Positions 32,091 through 40,471 of a DNA stretch of 44,982 nucleotides are shown piece by piece. The notes beneath the pieces are model-generated. The model worked only from the letters and a program-made list of their open reading frames with translations. It was not told the origin of the DNA and ran no database searches. The first letter of the stretch is position 1, and each line of letters opens with the position of its first letter. Location of the stretch: positions 1 to 44,982 of the forward strand of contig JAILHX010000055.1 in assembly GCA_024695565.1 (NCBI GenBank), written 5' to 3'. Source of the stretch: Saccharofermentans sp. Lineage in GTDB: Bacteria > Bacillota_A > Clostridia > Saccharofermentanales > Saccharofermentanaceae. The translations under genes and the position numbers were made by a program.

Positions 32091-34124
32091 ATGGACGATT
32101 TAGACAACATTAACTCCAAGACGGATTCTGACTTAAGACAGATAGCCGTCGCATTCGGTGATTTCACACCTGAAGAAGCACAGAAGAAGACAAGAGAAGA
32201 ACTCATCCTGGCGATCACGGGAGCCAAGGATATCGGCGATGTCACAGTCGTTGACTTATCTGAAGATCCTGTACCGGTCAAGCCTGTTGCAATGCCCGAA
32301 CCTGTTAAGACTGAGGGCGACAACATTACTCTTGATGAACTCATTGAGAACGTAGGCAGGACCGCCAGATTTGAGACTAACGATCTGGCTGATGCATTGA
32401 TCAAGGCAGAGCGAGAAGAGGAGAAGAAAGTGGCTAAGAAAGAAACCGCTGCAAAAGAGAAGGAAGAGATCAAGGAAGCAGTTCCTGAAGCTTCGGCAGA
32501 AACGAAGAAGCCTGCTGCAAAGCGCACGAAGAAGACGGGCAAGACTAAGGCTGAACAGGCTCCCGCAGCCGAAGAAGTCAAGGCTGAAGAAGTTAAAGCT
32601 GAAGAACCCGCAGCCAAGGAAGCTGAAGAAGCTCCTAAGAAGGCCGAGAAGGCCGAGAAGAAGACTTCCGGAAGAACAAAAAAGACTAAGAGCAAGAAGA
32701 CTGAAGAAGCTCCCGCAGCAGCTGAAGTCAAGACTGAAGAGCCCGCTCCCGTTGAGGCTGCACCCGCAGAACCTGTTGCAGAAGAGCCTGCTGCTCCTGA
32801 GGCAAAGACTGAAGAGCCTAAGGCAGCTGAACATAATCAGGGTCAGAATAAGCACGGCAGATCCAAGAGAAGGAAGATCACATTCGGTCCCGGCCAGGAT
32901 ACCAAGACTGTTGAGACTACTGATGAGGCTCCTGCCGAAGGCGAAGAAGAGAATCCCGAACTTAATCTCCCTGTTGAGATCGAGATTGAAGGCGTTCTCG
33001 CTATCAATAACAACGAAGGCAACAAGAGTGATTTCTGCGGCTTCGTACACAAGAACAACTATCTGCCCGGCGAAGAAGACGCTTATGTTCCCGGACAGTT
33101 CATCAAGAGAATGGGACTTAGAAGAGGTGACTATATCAAGGGCTTTGCAAGTCCCAAGCGCGGCAAGGACAGATATGCTCCGCTCAAGCGCGTTACCGAA
33201 GTTAACGGTATCCCCGTAATCGAGGGCGATTATGAGAACATCAGAAGACGCCCGAAGTTCGAGAGCCTTACAGCCATCTATCCTAATGAGAGACTGGATC
33301 TTGAGACTGATAAGGAAGACATCTCGACCAGGATTATTGACCTGTTCTCGCCTATAGGCAAGGGTCAGAGAGGTATGATCGTATCCCCGCCGAAGGCAGG
33401 TAAGACGATCCTTCTCCAGAAGGTCGCAAATTCAATCACGGCAAACAATCCTAACTGCGAACTGATCGTTCTCCTCATCGACGAGCGTCCTGAGGAAGTT
33501 ACGGACATGCAGAGAAATATTCAGGGTGAAGTCGTTTATTCGACATTCGACAAGCGCCCCGAGAATCACGTAAGAGTAACAGAACTCGTTCTCGAGAGAG
33601 CAATGAGACTTGTTGAGCTCGGCAAGGACGTTGTTATCCTCCTGGATTCAATGACAAGACTTGCAAGGGCATATAACCTTACGATCAATCCTACCGGCAG
33701 AACGTTATCCGGAGGTCTTGATCCGGGATCACTCTACGGACCTAAGAGATTCTTCGGTGCAGCAAGAAATATCGAGAACGGCGGAAGCCTTACGATCCTT
33801 GCAACTGCGCTCATCGAGACGGGCTCCCGTATGGACGAAGTTATTTTCGAGGAATTCAAGGGAACAGGTAACATGGAAGTTACTCTGGACAGGAAGCTCG
33901 CCGACAGAAGACTTTTCCCTGCGATTGCAGTCGACAAGTCCGGTACGAGAAGAGAAGAGCTCCTCCTCTCCCAGGAAGAACTCGATGCGGTATGGCTCAT
34001 CACAAGGAAGATCGCCGAGGCAGATACGATCACGGCTACCAACGCGGTCATCAACTTCATGGAGAAGACGACGAGCAACAAGTCTTTCGTACTTTCCGTA
34101 AAGAAATCCTTTGCGACCGATTGA
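32091..34124 (+). CDS. rho: Transcription termination factor Rho with a long disordered insertion
   Basis: A hexameric RNA helicase ending transcription. It has 677 residues against about 420-430 in E. coli. An N-terminal Rho_N-like helical part (residues 1-100) is followed by about 190 residues (105-290) dominated by Lys, Glu, Ala and Pro in repeats such as KAEEVKAEE and EEAPAA, certainly disordered. Then come the RNA-binding cold-shock-like domain ([16 protein letters not shown], near 297; [14 protein letters not shown]) and the RecA-type ATPase: Walker [13 protein letters not shown] (near 433), Walker [17 protein letters not shown] (near 513), and [20 protein letters not shown]. Insertions at this place are known in several bacteria and have been linked to condensate formation. 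It heads rho-rpmE-DUF1385-prmC. Confidence 0.95.
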   Translation: MDDLDNINSKTDSDLRQIAVAFGDFTPEEAQKKTREELILAITGAKDIGDVTVVDLSEDPVPVKPVAMPEPVKTEGDNITLDELIENVGRTARFETNDLADALIKAEREEEKKVAKKETAAKEKEEIKEAVPEASAETKKPAAKRTKKTGKTKAEQAPAAEEVKAEEVKAEEPAAKEAEEAPKKAEKAEKKTSGRTKKTKSKKTEEAPAAAEVKTEEPAPVEAAPAEPVAEEPAAPEAKTEEPKAAEHNQGQNKHGRSKRRKITFGPGQDTKTVETTDEAPAEGEEENPELNLPVEIEIEGVLAINNNEGNKSDFCGFVHKNNYLPGEEDAYVPGQFIKRMGLRRGDYIKGFASPKRGKDRYAPLKRVTEVNGIPVIEGDYENIRRRPKFESLTAIYPNERLDLETDKEDISTRIIDLFSPIGKGQRGMIVSPPKAGKTILLQKVANSITANNPNCELIVLLIDERPEEVTDMQRNIQGEVVYSTFDKRPENHVRVTELVLERAMRLVELGKDVVILLDSMTRLARAYNLTINPTGRTLSGGLDPGSLYGPKRFFGAARNIENGGSLTILATALIETGSRMDEVIFEEFKGTGNMEVTLDRKLADRRLFPAIAVDKSGTRREELLLSQEELDAVWLITRKIAEADTITATNAVINFMEKTTSNKSFVLSVKKSFATD

Positions 34125-34234
34125 CAACCGCATACTATTCAAGTAATATAGCAAGGCTAACACGAAGAATCCGGTATGACATACGTGAGATTAGGATTAC
34201 GCGTCATATCTTTGATTGAGAGGTGAAAGGTAAA

Positions 34235-34435
34235 ATGAAAGAAGGAATTCATCCTAAGACGCAGGTCGTTACAGTTAAGTGCGCATGCGGCAACACATTC
34301 GAGACTCTTTCCACAAAGAGTGATCTGAGAGTTGATATCTGCTCCAACTGCCACCCGTTCTATACAGGTAAGCAGAAGCTCGTTGACACAGGCGGACGTG
34401 TTGATAAGTTCAAGAAGAGAATGGAAAAGGCTTAA
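34235..34435 (+). CDS. rpmE: 50S ribosomal protein L31, zinc-binding form
   Basis: A 66-residue component of the large subunit at the intersubunit bridge. It begins [10 protein letters not shown] and has four cysteines (16, 18, 36, 39) in CAC and CSNC, the zinc-containing C+ type, with the family end HPFYTGKQK and [15 protein letters not shown] 34235 is chosen because GAGAGGTGAAAGG lies just upstream; a GTG at 34223 would overlap that site. The 110-bp gap from rho contains an imperfect TATGAC / GTCATA hairpin that might be a control element. A strong terminator follows. Confidence 0.95.
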   Translation: MKEGIHPKTQVVTVKCACGNTFETLSTKSDLRVDICSNCHPFYTGKQKLVDTGGRVDKFKKRMEKA

Positions 34436-34459
34436 TTCTCGTATTTGACTAAGATTATA

Positions 34460-34488
34460 AGAGGTTGTCTCCGGACAGCCTCTTTTTT
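34460..34488 (+). terminator. Terminator after rpmE
   Basis: A 10-bp stem (one G-U pair) AGAGGTTGTC / GACAGCCTCT (34460-34469 and 34474-34483) with a 4-nt loop TCCG is followed by six Ts. It separates rpmE from DUF1385. Confidence 0.9.
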
Positions 34489-34590
34489 GATGAAACACAT
34501 AATTTTGCCTTTTGTTTGTAACACCAGAGTACTTATTATTTGTTATACTCACAATCAGAATGAAGAATTATGCTCGTTTGGGGGACATAT

Positions 34591-35748
34591 ATGTCAGAGA
34601 ATAACGACAACATGAAGATAATCACGGAAGAGCAGTTCAAGGAGATCCCTGTAGAAGAGATCCCCGTTGAAGAAGCAGTCCGGGAGATCGCTCCTGCAGA
34701 AGAAGCAGAGGTGGCAGCACCCGCAGAATCTGCAAAGGCTCCTGCCAAGGCTTCGAAAAAGAAGAAGTCCAAGAAAAAGCCCGAAGTCCTGAAGAAGACT
34801 ACCATCGGCGGTCAGGCACTCATCGAGGGTGTCATGATGGTCGGACCTTCGAGAACTGCCATGGCTGTCAGGAAGGGTGACGGCACTATCGTTGTTGAGG
34901 AGATCAAGCAGAGCGAGAGAACCACGTATTTTGAGAAGGTTCCTTTTATACGCGGCTGCATCAGATTCTATAAGATGCTCATCACAGGTACCGGAGCGCT
35001 CATGAAGGCGGCAGATATCTCTGAGGAGGGCAAGCCCGAAGATACCAAGGAAGGCAAGAAGAAGTCACGTCTCGACGAGTTTACCGAGAGACACTTCAAC
35101 CTCATGATGACTTTCTCTGCAGTTATTGGCATCATCCTTGCCGTTGGCCTTTTTATCCTCGCGCCAAGGTTAGCGGTCGAAGTTGCGACCAAGTTTATCC
35201 CGGAGTCATTCCTGGAGCTTACTTGGGTAACTGTTCTCTTGAACGTTGCCGAAGGTCTTATCAGACTTCTTATATTCCTCCTTTATCTTATATTTGCATC
35301 AAGTCTTAAGGATATCAAGAGAGTATGGCGCTATCACGGTGCTGAGCACAAGACCATTGCATGCTATGAGGCAGGACTTCCGCTTACGGTTGAGAACGTT
35401 CTTAAGCAGACACGTTTCCATCCCCGCTGCGGTACTTCATTCCTGTTCAATGTCCTTGCGATCTCCATCATTATCTATACCGTTATCGGTATCTTTACCG
35501 GTACACAGCCTATGTGGGTCAACATGGTGATAAGACTCGTTGCCATCCCGGTCATCTGCGGTATCTCATTCGAGATCTTGAGATTTGTCGGCCGTCACGA
35601 CAGGAACTGGTTCTGCAGACTTATGAGCAAGCCGGGTCTCTGGCTCCAGAAGTTCACGACTGATGAACCTGATGCTGCGATTGCAGAGGTAGCTATCGCT
35701 TCCATGCAGGCAGTCATCCCGGAGAATAAGGATGAAGACGTCTGGTAA
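34591..35748 (+). CDS. DUF1385 family membrane protein with acidic/lysine-rich N-terminus
   Basis: About 385 residues. The first about 70 residues are Glu/Ala/Pro- and then Lys-rich (EEIPVEEAVRE, SKKKKSKKK), like the Rho insertion, followed by the DUF1385 core: GGQALIEGVMMVGPS (near 80), TYFEKVPFIRGCIRFY, four hydrophobic segments, then WRYHGAEHKTIACYEAG (near 250) and RFHPRCGTSFLF with the conserved His, Glu and Cys residues suggestive of metal binding. The family is conserved beside prmC in Clostridia but its function is unknown. ATG 34591 is preferred: GGGGGA lies 6 bases upstream. It overlaps prmC by 17 bp. Confidence 0.88.
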   Translation: MSENNDNMKIITEEQFKEIPVEEIPVEEAVREIAPAEEAEVAAPAESAKAPAKASKKKKSKKKPEVLKKTTIGGQALIEGVMMVGPSRTAMAVRKGDGTIVVEEIKQSERTTYFEKVPFIRGCIRFYKMLITGTGALMKAADISEEGKPEDTKEGKKKSRLDEFTERHFNLMMTFSAVIGIILAVGLFILAPRLAVEVATKFIPESFLELTWVTVLLNVAEGLIRLLIFLLYLIFASSLKDIKRVWRYHGAEHKTIACYEAGLPLTVENVLKQTRFHPRCGTSFLFNVLAISIIIYTVIGIFTGTQPMWVNMVIRLVAIPVICGISFEILRFVGRHDRNWFCRLMSKPGLWLQKFTTDEPDAAIAEVAIASMQAVIPENKDEDVW

Positions 35749-36589
35749 AGACGGAATGCTGGATATATTGCAGCAGGCAGGTGACGATGAGGCCGTTTTA
35801 GACCTCAGGATCCTAAGAGAAGAATTTGAAGGTAAGGCATTGGAAGATGCTGTTAAGAGGCGCGCTTCAGGCGAGCCTCTTGCTTATATATTGGGATACC
35901 GTCATTTCTATAAGGAATGCTATAAGGTATGCCCGGGTGTCCTGATCCCGAGACCTGATACCGAGGTTGTTGTTGAAGCAGCCTGCAGATTTTTAGGTAT
36001 CAACAAGATGGCGACTGGTGATCTTCTGGGCATCCCTCCTTACAGTAAAGATATATCTGATATTAAGTTTGCAGACTTCTGCACAGGCACGGGATGTATC
36101 GGTATCTCCATTGCTAATGAAATCGTCAGATCAGGTATCAGGGCTTCGGGGTATCTTATCGATATAAGTGATACCGCGGTAGAGACTGCCGGGGCTAATA
36201 TTCAGTCGCAGGCTATTAAGCCTGAAGATATTACTCTTATTAAACACGATGTCCTTGGCTCATGCCCGGGCCTCGAAAAGCTGGACTTCATAGTATCCAA
36301 TCCTCCTTATATCACAAACAGCGAGATGGAAGAACTTGATAGAAGTGTCAGGGACTTTGAGCCTGACCTCGCATTAAGGGCAGGGAATACGGGTCTTGAT
36401 TTTTATGGTCCTATTCTTAATATATCTAAGGCTCTCTTAAAAGAAGGCGGCGCTCTTATAGTAGAGCACGGTTACCTTCAGGGAGACATGGTAAGGGAGA
36501 TTTTCGAGCAGGGCGGACTTAAAAACTGTATGACAATAAGGGATTACGGTGGGAATCCGAGGGTTACTCTGGGGATAAAACAGGATTGA
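35732..36589 (+). CDS. prmC: Peptide chain release factor N5-glutamine methyltransferase
   Basis: Methylates the GGQ glutamine of release factors RF1 and RF2 with S-adenosylmethionine. The 285 residues include the helical N-terminal domain with KRRASGEPLAYILGYRHFY (near 41), VLIPRPDTEVVVE (near 70), the AdoMet loop ADFCTGTGCIGISIA (near 111) and the catalytic NPPY in DFIVSNPPYITN (near 190). There is a modest expansion after CRFLGINK relative to E. coli PrmC. The start lies inside the end of the DUF1385 frame, so the two are probably translationally coupled. The RF1 gene is not in the window. Confidence 0.95.
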   Translation: MKTSGKDGMLDILQQAGDDEAVLDLRILREEFEGKALEDAVKRRASGEPLAYILGYRHFYKECYKVCPGVLIPRPDTEVVVEAACRFLGINKMATGDLLGIPPYSKDISDIKFADFCTGTGCIGISIANEIVRSGIRASGYLIDISDTAVETAGANIQSQAIKPEDITLIKHDVLGSCPGLEKLDFIVSNPPYITNSEMEELDRSVRDFEPDLALRAGNTGLDFYGPILNISKALLKEGGALIVEHGYLQGDMVREIFEQGGLKNCMTIRDYGGNPRVTLGIKQD

Positions 36590-36654
36590 AATGCTTATAA
36601 AATAAGGCTTCCCGGCCTTGCAAAAATATTTTTTGAAAAAATTTTCGATTTTCT

Positions 36655-36683
36655 TGTAACGAATTTAAGATTTCTCCGTCTAA
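36655..36683 (+). promoter_or_regulatory. ECF-type promoter of the sigma/anti-sigma operon
   Basis: A -35 TGTAAC (36655-36660) and a -10 CGTC (36677-36680) are separated by 16 bp, 38 bp before the sigma gene start. AAC at -35 and CGT at -10 are hallmarks of extracytoplasmic-function sigma promoters, and the position fits positive autoregulation by the sigma factor encoded immediately downstream. Confidence 0.65.
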
Positions 36684-36717
36684 CAGGTGAGATCACAAGA
36701 GAAAGGTTGTTTGATAC

Positions 36718-37212
36718 GTGGATAAGAATACCGCAGAAAAGCTTTATGAAGCCTTTTACATGAAGGTATTCTCATACGCAATGACACTTGCGAAGGATCG
36801 TAACGACGCCGAAGAGATAACCCAGGAGACTTTTTTCAGGGCGATATCAACTGACAAGAGTTTCCGCGGGGATAGTGACAGTTACACGTGGCTGTGCGCT
36901 ATCGCAAAAAACATCTTCATAGATGAGAAGAGGCGGACGGCAAGACAGGATGAAGAACTGAACGAAGAGCTTCCGGATACAAATAAAGGGATAGAGGAGA
37001 AGCTCTCAGACAGGGACCAATCACTGAAGATCCACTTAATACTCCATCAGCTGGAGGAACCGTACAAAGAAGTGTTTCAACTTCGGATATTCGGTGAGCT
37101 GTCATTCGCAGAGATCGGAGCGATCTTCGGAAAGACCGAAACCTGGGCCCGGGTCACGTATCACAGAGCCAGATTAAAGATCAAGGAAAGGATGGATAAA
37201 AATGAAATATAA
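36718..37212 (+). CDS. ECF-type RNA polymerase sigma factor
   Basis: A 164-residue sigma-70 family ECF factor. Region 2 reads FYMKVFSYAMTLAKDRNDAEEITQETFFRAI (shown here as adjacent parts around residues 12-42), with YTWLCAIAKNIFIDEKRR at 2.4. Region 4 reads QLEEPYKEVFQLRIFGELSFAEIGAIFGKTETWARVTYHRARLKIKER around 110-158. The start is GTG 36718 with AAAGG about 10 bases upstream. The last 11 bases overlap the anti-sigma gene, so they are coupled. An ECF-type promoter precedes it. Confidence 0.92.
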   Translation: MDKNTAEKLYEAFYMKVFSYAMTLAKDRNDAEEITQETFFRAISTDKSFRGDSDSYTWLCAIAKNIFIDEKRRTARQDEELNEELPDTNKGIEEKLSDRDQSLKIHLILHQLEEPYKEVFQLRIFGELSFAEIGAIFGKTETWARVTYHRARLKIKERMDKNEI

Positions 37213-38155
37213 TTGTGATTTGATCTCAGATCTTCTGCCGTTATATAAAGACGATATCTGCAGCGAAGCTTCCAAAAAGATCGTTGAAGAACATCTTGCC
37301 GAATGCACGGACTGCAGGAAGATGCTGAATAATCTTAACGACATAACCATAGATGAAAAGATCATTAAGGAAAAAGATGAAGTAATCAGTACACAGGCCA
37401 AATTCTTTAAGAGAAAGAGCGCTCTGGCAGGAAGCATCATCGCACTGATCTTCTCGATCCCGATCCTCGTATGCCTGATAGTTAACCTCGCAACAGGTGC
37501 AGGACTTACATGGTTCTTCATAGTCCTCGCAGGGATCCTCGTTGCAGCATCACTGATCGTTGTACCGCTCATGGTTCCCGAGAACAAGATGCTCATTACC
37601 ATGGGCTCATTTACGGCAAGCGTCATGCTGCTTCTCGGAATTATCTGTATTTATACACGAGGCAGCTGGTTCGCCGTCGCAGCTTCTTCAACGCTCTTCG
37701 GATTAACGGTGTGTTTTGCGCCTTTTATCGTATGCAGAAGACCCGTTAATGCTTATATCAAGAAATCCAAGGGCCTCGCAATAATGTGCGCTTATACTGC
37801 TGCGTTCGTTTTGATGATGCTCTGCATCGGACTTTTTGTGGGAATGAAGGCTTTCTTCCCGATGGCATTTGCAGTCTCAATGCCGCTTGTCGCAATATGC
37901 TGGGCAGTCTTCGCGATCGTCAGATACCTTCGTTTCAACGCTTGCGTTAAGACAGGTCTCTCACTTACTGCGATCGGTTTCTTGTCCGGTGTTCTCACAA
38001 TACTTGCAAATAATGCAGTAATGTCAGAAAGAGCCACAGGAGTAGTTGTTTCATCTTATTCCTCACTGCCTATCGTGCTTACTGTCGGTGGTGTCGGAAT
38101 CTTAATAGCCGGAATCGGTTTCTTAATTGGAATGTTTAAGGGAGGAAAAAAATAA
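37202..38155 (+). CDS. Zinc-finger anti-sigma factor, membrane-bound
   Basis: A 317-residue membrane protein. Its cytoplasmic N-terminus carries the zinc-binding anti-sigma motif H31-x3-C35-x2-C38 (HLAECTDCRKML), which should bind and hold the ECF factor encoded upstream. From about residue 80 it has eight or nine hydrophobic segments, more than the single helix of classic RsiW-type factors, so the membrane part itself may be the sensor. It overlaps the sigma gene by 11 bases and the following lipoprotein gene by one (TAATG), forming a tight three-gene unit. Confidence 0.85.
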   Translation: MKYNCDLISDLLPLYKDDICSEASKKIVEEHLAECTDCRKMLNNLNDITIDEKIIKEKDEVISTQAKFFKRKSALAGSIIALIFSIPILVCLIVNLATGAGLTWFFIVLAGILVAASLIVVPLMVPENKMLITMGSFTASVMLLLGIICIYTRGSWFAVAASSTLFGLTVCFAPFIVCRRPVNAYIKKSKGLAIMCAYTAAFVLMMLCIGLFVGMKAFFPMAFAVSMPLVAICWAVFAIVRYLRFNACVKTGLSLTAIGFLSGVLTILANNAVMSERATGVVVSSYSSLPIVLTVGGVGILIAGIGFLIGMFKGGKK

Positions 38156-39219
38156 TGAAAGCAAGTAAATTAGCAGCAGGAGTATTGGCTCTTATCGTAC
38201 CTTCGGCATTTTGCCTCACAGGTTGTTCGTTTGGAATTTTCAACACAGTCAACTACAGGTATGACAATGCGGACAAGTACGAAGCAGGTGACCGTGAGAT
38301 AGATGATACGATCACCAAGATCAACATCGATTATCTGTCAGGTGACGTAAAGGTCAAGGGAACTGACGAAGACACAGTATCAGTCAGGGAGACAACTAAC
38401 AGATCAGTCGATGACGATCACAAGGTCCATACCTGGGTAGACGGCGATACGCTTTATGTCAGATACTGCGCATCTAAGGACATGATCAACTTCAACGGAA
38501 TCGATAAGAGCCTTGAGATCACATTGCCCGGAGATCAGGAATTAGATGACTTCATCATCGATGTTTCTTCAGGCGGGATCAACCTTAACGGTTTTACGAC
38601 CGGTAAGTTAAATGCTCACGCTTCATCAGGTAATACCAGTATAGATTGTTCTGCCAAGGATATCGAGGTTAAATCATCTTCAGGTGATATCAGTCTTACG
38701 CAGACAGGCAACAGTGAATCTGTGATGGTAAAGGCTTCTTCCGGTGATATTGATATAAATCACAAGGGCGACAGCGCCTCATTCGATATAGATTCATCTT
38801 CCGGCAAGATCAACATTATCCAGACTGGTATACTTGATAACGTTAAGATCCATTCTTCATCCGGCGGAGTCAATGCGACATTCGGCACCGTTAATACTCT
38901 TAAGGTCGAGGTAAGTTCAGGCCCGATCGTAATCGATGCTGATGAAGTAAAGGACCTCTACACGAAGGCATCGAGCGGTCATTCAGACATTGCCCTTGAT
39001 AAAGCACCTGAGACGTCCAATATCGAGTGCAGTTCCGGCGGAATCGACGTAAGCATACCGGAAGATTCCGACCTGACGATCCACACAAATATCTCCAGCG
39101 GTGAATTCAATTCCGATCTTCCTTTTGCAAAGGACGGCAAGGATTACACCGTCGGAAACGGAACATATGAGATGAATATCCGCTGCTCATCAGGTGATGT
39201 AAGCGTACATGGTATCTGA
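38155..39219 (+). CDS. DUF4097-type beta-helix lipoprotein
   Basis: A 354-residue exported protein with a lipoprotein signal ending in lipobox LTGC (Cys24). From about residue 140 it contains eleven SSG motifs spaced about 20 residues apart (VSSGGI, ASSGNT, SSSGDI, ASSGDI and so on), predicting a right-handed parallel beta-helix of the DUF4097/adhesin-like family. It is translationally coupled to the anti-sigma gene, so it is probably part of the envelope-stress regulon or its sensor. It ends in a strong terminator. Confidence 0.88.
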   Translation: MKASKLAAGVLALIVPSAFCLTGCSFGIFNTVNYRYDNADKYEAGDREIDDTITKINIDYLSGDVKVKGTDEDTVSVRETTNRSVDDDHKVHTWVDGDTLYVRYCASKDMINFNGIDKSLEITLPGDQELDDFIIDVSSGGINLNGFTTGKLNAHASSGNTSIDCSAKDIEVKSSSGDISLTQTGNSESVMVKASSGDIDINHKGDSASFDIDSSSGKINIIQTGILDNVKIHSSSGGVNATFGTVNTLKVEVSSGPIVIDADEVKDLYTKASSGHSDIALDKAPETSNIECSSGGIDVSIPEDSDLTIHTNISSGEFNSDLPFAKDGKDYTVGNGTYEMNIRCSSGDVSVHGI

Positions 39220-39246
39220 GAATAAGTAAGTTCTGACTAAGAGACG

Positions 39247-39284
39247 CGCCTCATAAGCGGATTTGCCGCTTGTGAGGCGTTTTT
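39247..39284 (+). terminator. Terminator of the sigma operon, shares a core with 7253-7285
   Basis: A 14-bp stem CGCCTCATAAGCGG / CCGCTTGTGAGGCG (39247-39260 and 39266-39279, one G-U pair) is followed by TTTTT. The inner 11 bp of both arms are the same as in the terminator at 7253-7285. Confidence 0.9.
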
Positions 39285-39412
39285 ATATTCTTGAAACCCT
39301 GGTTTTGTTGAGTTAACGGGAATATCTTTTTCTTGGGTTTTTCGTTAATAATTCCAAGGGAAAATTAACGGTGAGCGCTTGTTTTCGAGATCTTCGATAA
39401 ACTCTGAGGTAA
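39285..39412. other. Intergenic stretch with CGTTAA/TTAACG inverted motifs
   Basis: No coding frame is supported. TTAACG occurs near 39315 and 39365, and CGTTAA near 39344, so alternative hairpins of 6 to 8 bp could form. No promoter or known RNA family is evident. The stretch lies between the sigma operon terminator and the hairpin repeats behind the VOC gene. Confidence 0.3.
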
Positions 39413-39504
39413 TGCCCCGAAATGCCATTTCTTCATATTTGGGGCAACTTTTGAAGTCCTCTTTTTGCCCCGAAAGTGCTGTTTCTGCGTATTGGGGGCA
39501 ACTT
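39413..39504. repeat. Two tandem hairpin repeats, 53-bp period
   Basis: Two related units of about 38-39 bp (39413-39450 and 39466-39504) begin TGCCCCGAAA and end GGGGCAACTT, with CATTTCT or TGTTTCT in the middle. In each the TGCCCC and GGGGCA ends are complementary, so each is a hairpin with a loop of about 22 nt. They are separated by 15 bp and lie just past the 3' end of the VOC-domain gene (minus). Confidence 0.7.
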
Positions 39505-39529
39505 GAGTGCTGATGGCTGCAATCCCTGT

Positions 39530-40372
39530 TCAGTTAGCTTCGAGATACTGCGATACGCAGATGTGTCTTCCGTCGATGTCTTCGAAAACAAACTGCCTGT
39601 TCGTCGTCTGGCTCTGCGCGGCCTTTGCTTCAGGCAGATCTTCTATGATCTTTATCCCGTTTCCCGCGATCTCATTGTGAAGCAGGAAGGGCTCGGAGCA
39701 GTAGATGTACATATCGTACTTGATGCCGAATTCCCTGACAGGCTTTGTAAGAGCGCCTTCGCCGTTCACTAGAACTATCGCAATGTTGTCGCGCGTGAGC
39801 TTGATGTGGGGCATAGCCTCGTCATCTAAGTGAATAGCCTTGAAGCCCAGTTTATTCTCATAGAAAAGTGAAGTCTTGTAGATATCTTCGCATGCAAAGA
39901 CCGCTGCCTGGCTGTTCATGAGAAGGAGTCTTCCGTTCTCGGGTTCTTCATCTTCAGAAGCTTCAGTCGGAGCGTCACTTCCGCTGCTGAATTGGTATCC
40001 TAGAAGAGGAGTTCCGAACAGCTTCTCGTGCTCATCAAGAGAATTCATGATCTCGCTTCTCTTGGTTATCTCTTCGCCGGATAAAGTGGCGGGAATGTCA
40101 GCCAGATACTCTACCTTCTCTAAATATTCCAGAAGGTTCATGAGTCTTACGTGAAGGGGATTTATATCAGACATCGAAGGAACTTCAGAGCCTCTGCCGT
40201 GAATGAACATCATGCCGTGTTCGACTGCTTCAGCGGGAAGTCCTGCGTAAAGGTGCATGAGAAGGTTCATCTCGTCAGAAGCCTTTTCATCTGTGCCGCC
40301 GTTTGCTATGGATTTCCCGATCATCTCGAAAACGAGGTTCATATCGTGAAGCGGATATTCTTTTTTAAGCAT
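39530..40372 (-). CDS. VOC (glyoxalase/bleomycin-resistance) domain protein
   Basis: A 280-residue cytosolic protein in two halves. Residues 1-125 are an unrecognised, mainly helical region (KEYPLHDMNLVFEMIGKS, then VRLMNLLEYLEKVEYLADI). An acidic linker (EASEDEEPENG) leads to a C-terminal VOC domain at about 150-278 with AAVFACEDIYKTSLFYENKLGF, LTRDNIAIVLV and the ending FVFEDIDGRHICVSQYLE. VOC proteins bind metals or small molecules; this one lacks clear glyoxalase catalytic residues, so function is open. The start has GGGGGAGGA upstream and diverges from the YbaK-type gene. Confidence 0.75.
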   Translation of the reverse strand: MLKKEYPLHDMNLVFEMIGKSIANGGTDEKASDEMNLLMHLYAGLPAEAVEHGMMFIHGRGSEVPSMSDINPLHVRLMNLLEYLEKVEYLADIPATLSGEEITKRSEIMNSLDEHEKLFGTPLLGYQFSSGSDAPTEASEDEEPENGRLLLMNSQAAVFACEDIYKTSLFYENKLGFKAIHLDDEAMPHIKLTRDNIAIVLVNGEGALTKPVREFGIKYDMYIYCSEPFLLHNEIAGNGIKIIEDLPEAKAAQSQTTNRQFVFEDIDGRHICVSQYLEAN

Positions 40373-40403
40373 GAGATCCTCCCCCTGGCTGACTGATTAG
40401 TCT

Positions 40404-40443
40404 ATTTTATCAATTTGAAAGCTCTTGGCAATAAAGATAGAAT
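40404..40443. promoter_or_regulatory. Overlapping divergent promoters of the VOC and YbaK-type genes
   Basis: Plus strand: TTGAAA (40415-40420), 17 bp, TAGAAT (40438-40443), reading toward the deacylase. Minus strand: TTGCCA (40431-40426), 16 bp, TAAAAT (40409-40404), reading toward the VOC gene. The two cores overlap face to face, so polymerases would compete. Confidence 0.55.
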
Positions 40444-40471
40444 ATGCAGAGAATTTACTAAGGAGATCGAC

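Noticed and set aside
31979..32731. A 250-codon minus-strand frame rich in Ser, Ala, Leu and Phe
   Set aside because: It is the antisense shadow of the low-complexity rho insertion; its composition simply mirrors GAA/GCA/AAG codons and it has no ribosome site or homology.
32256..33050. A 264-codon minus-strand frame rich in Leu and Ser
   Set aside because: Also an antisense image of the charge-rich part of rho, in another frame.
39413..39504. Minimal CRISPR array
   Set aside because: Only two units exist, the gap is 15 bp, the repeats are imperfect, and no cas gene is near.
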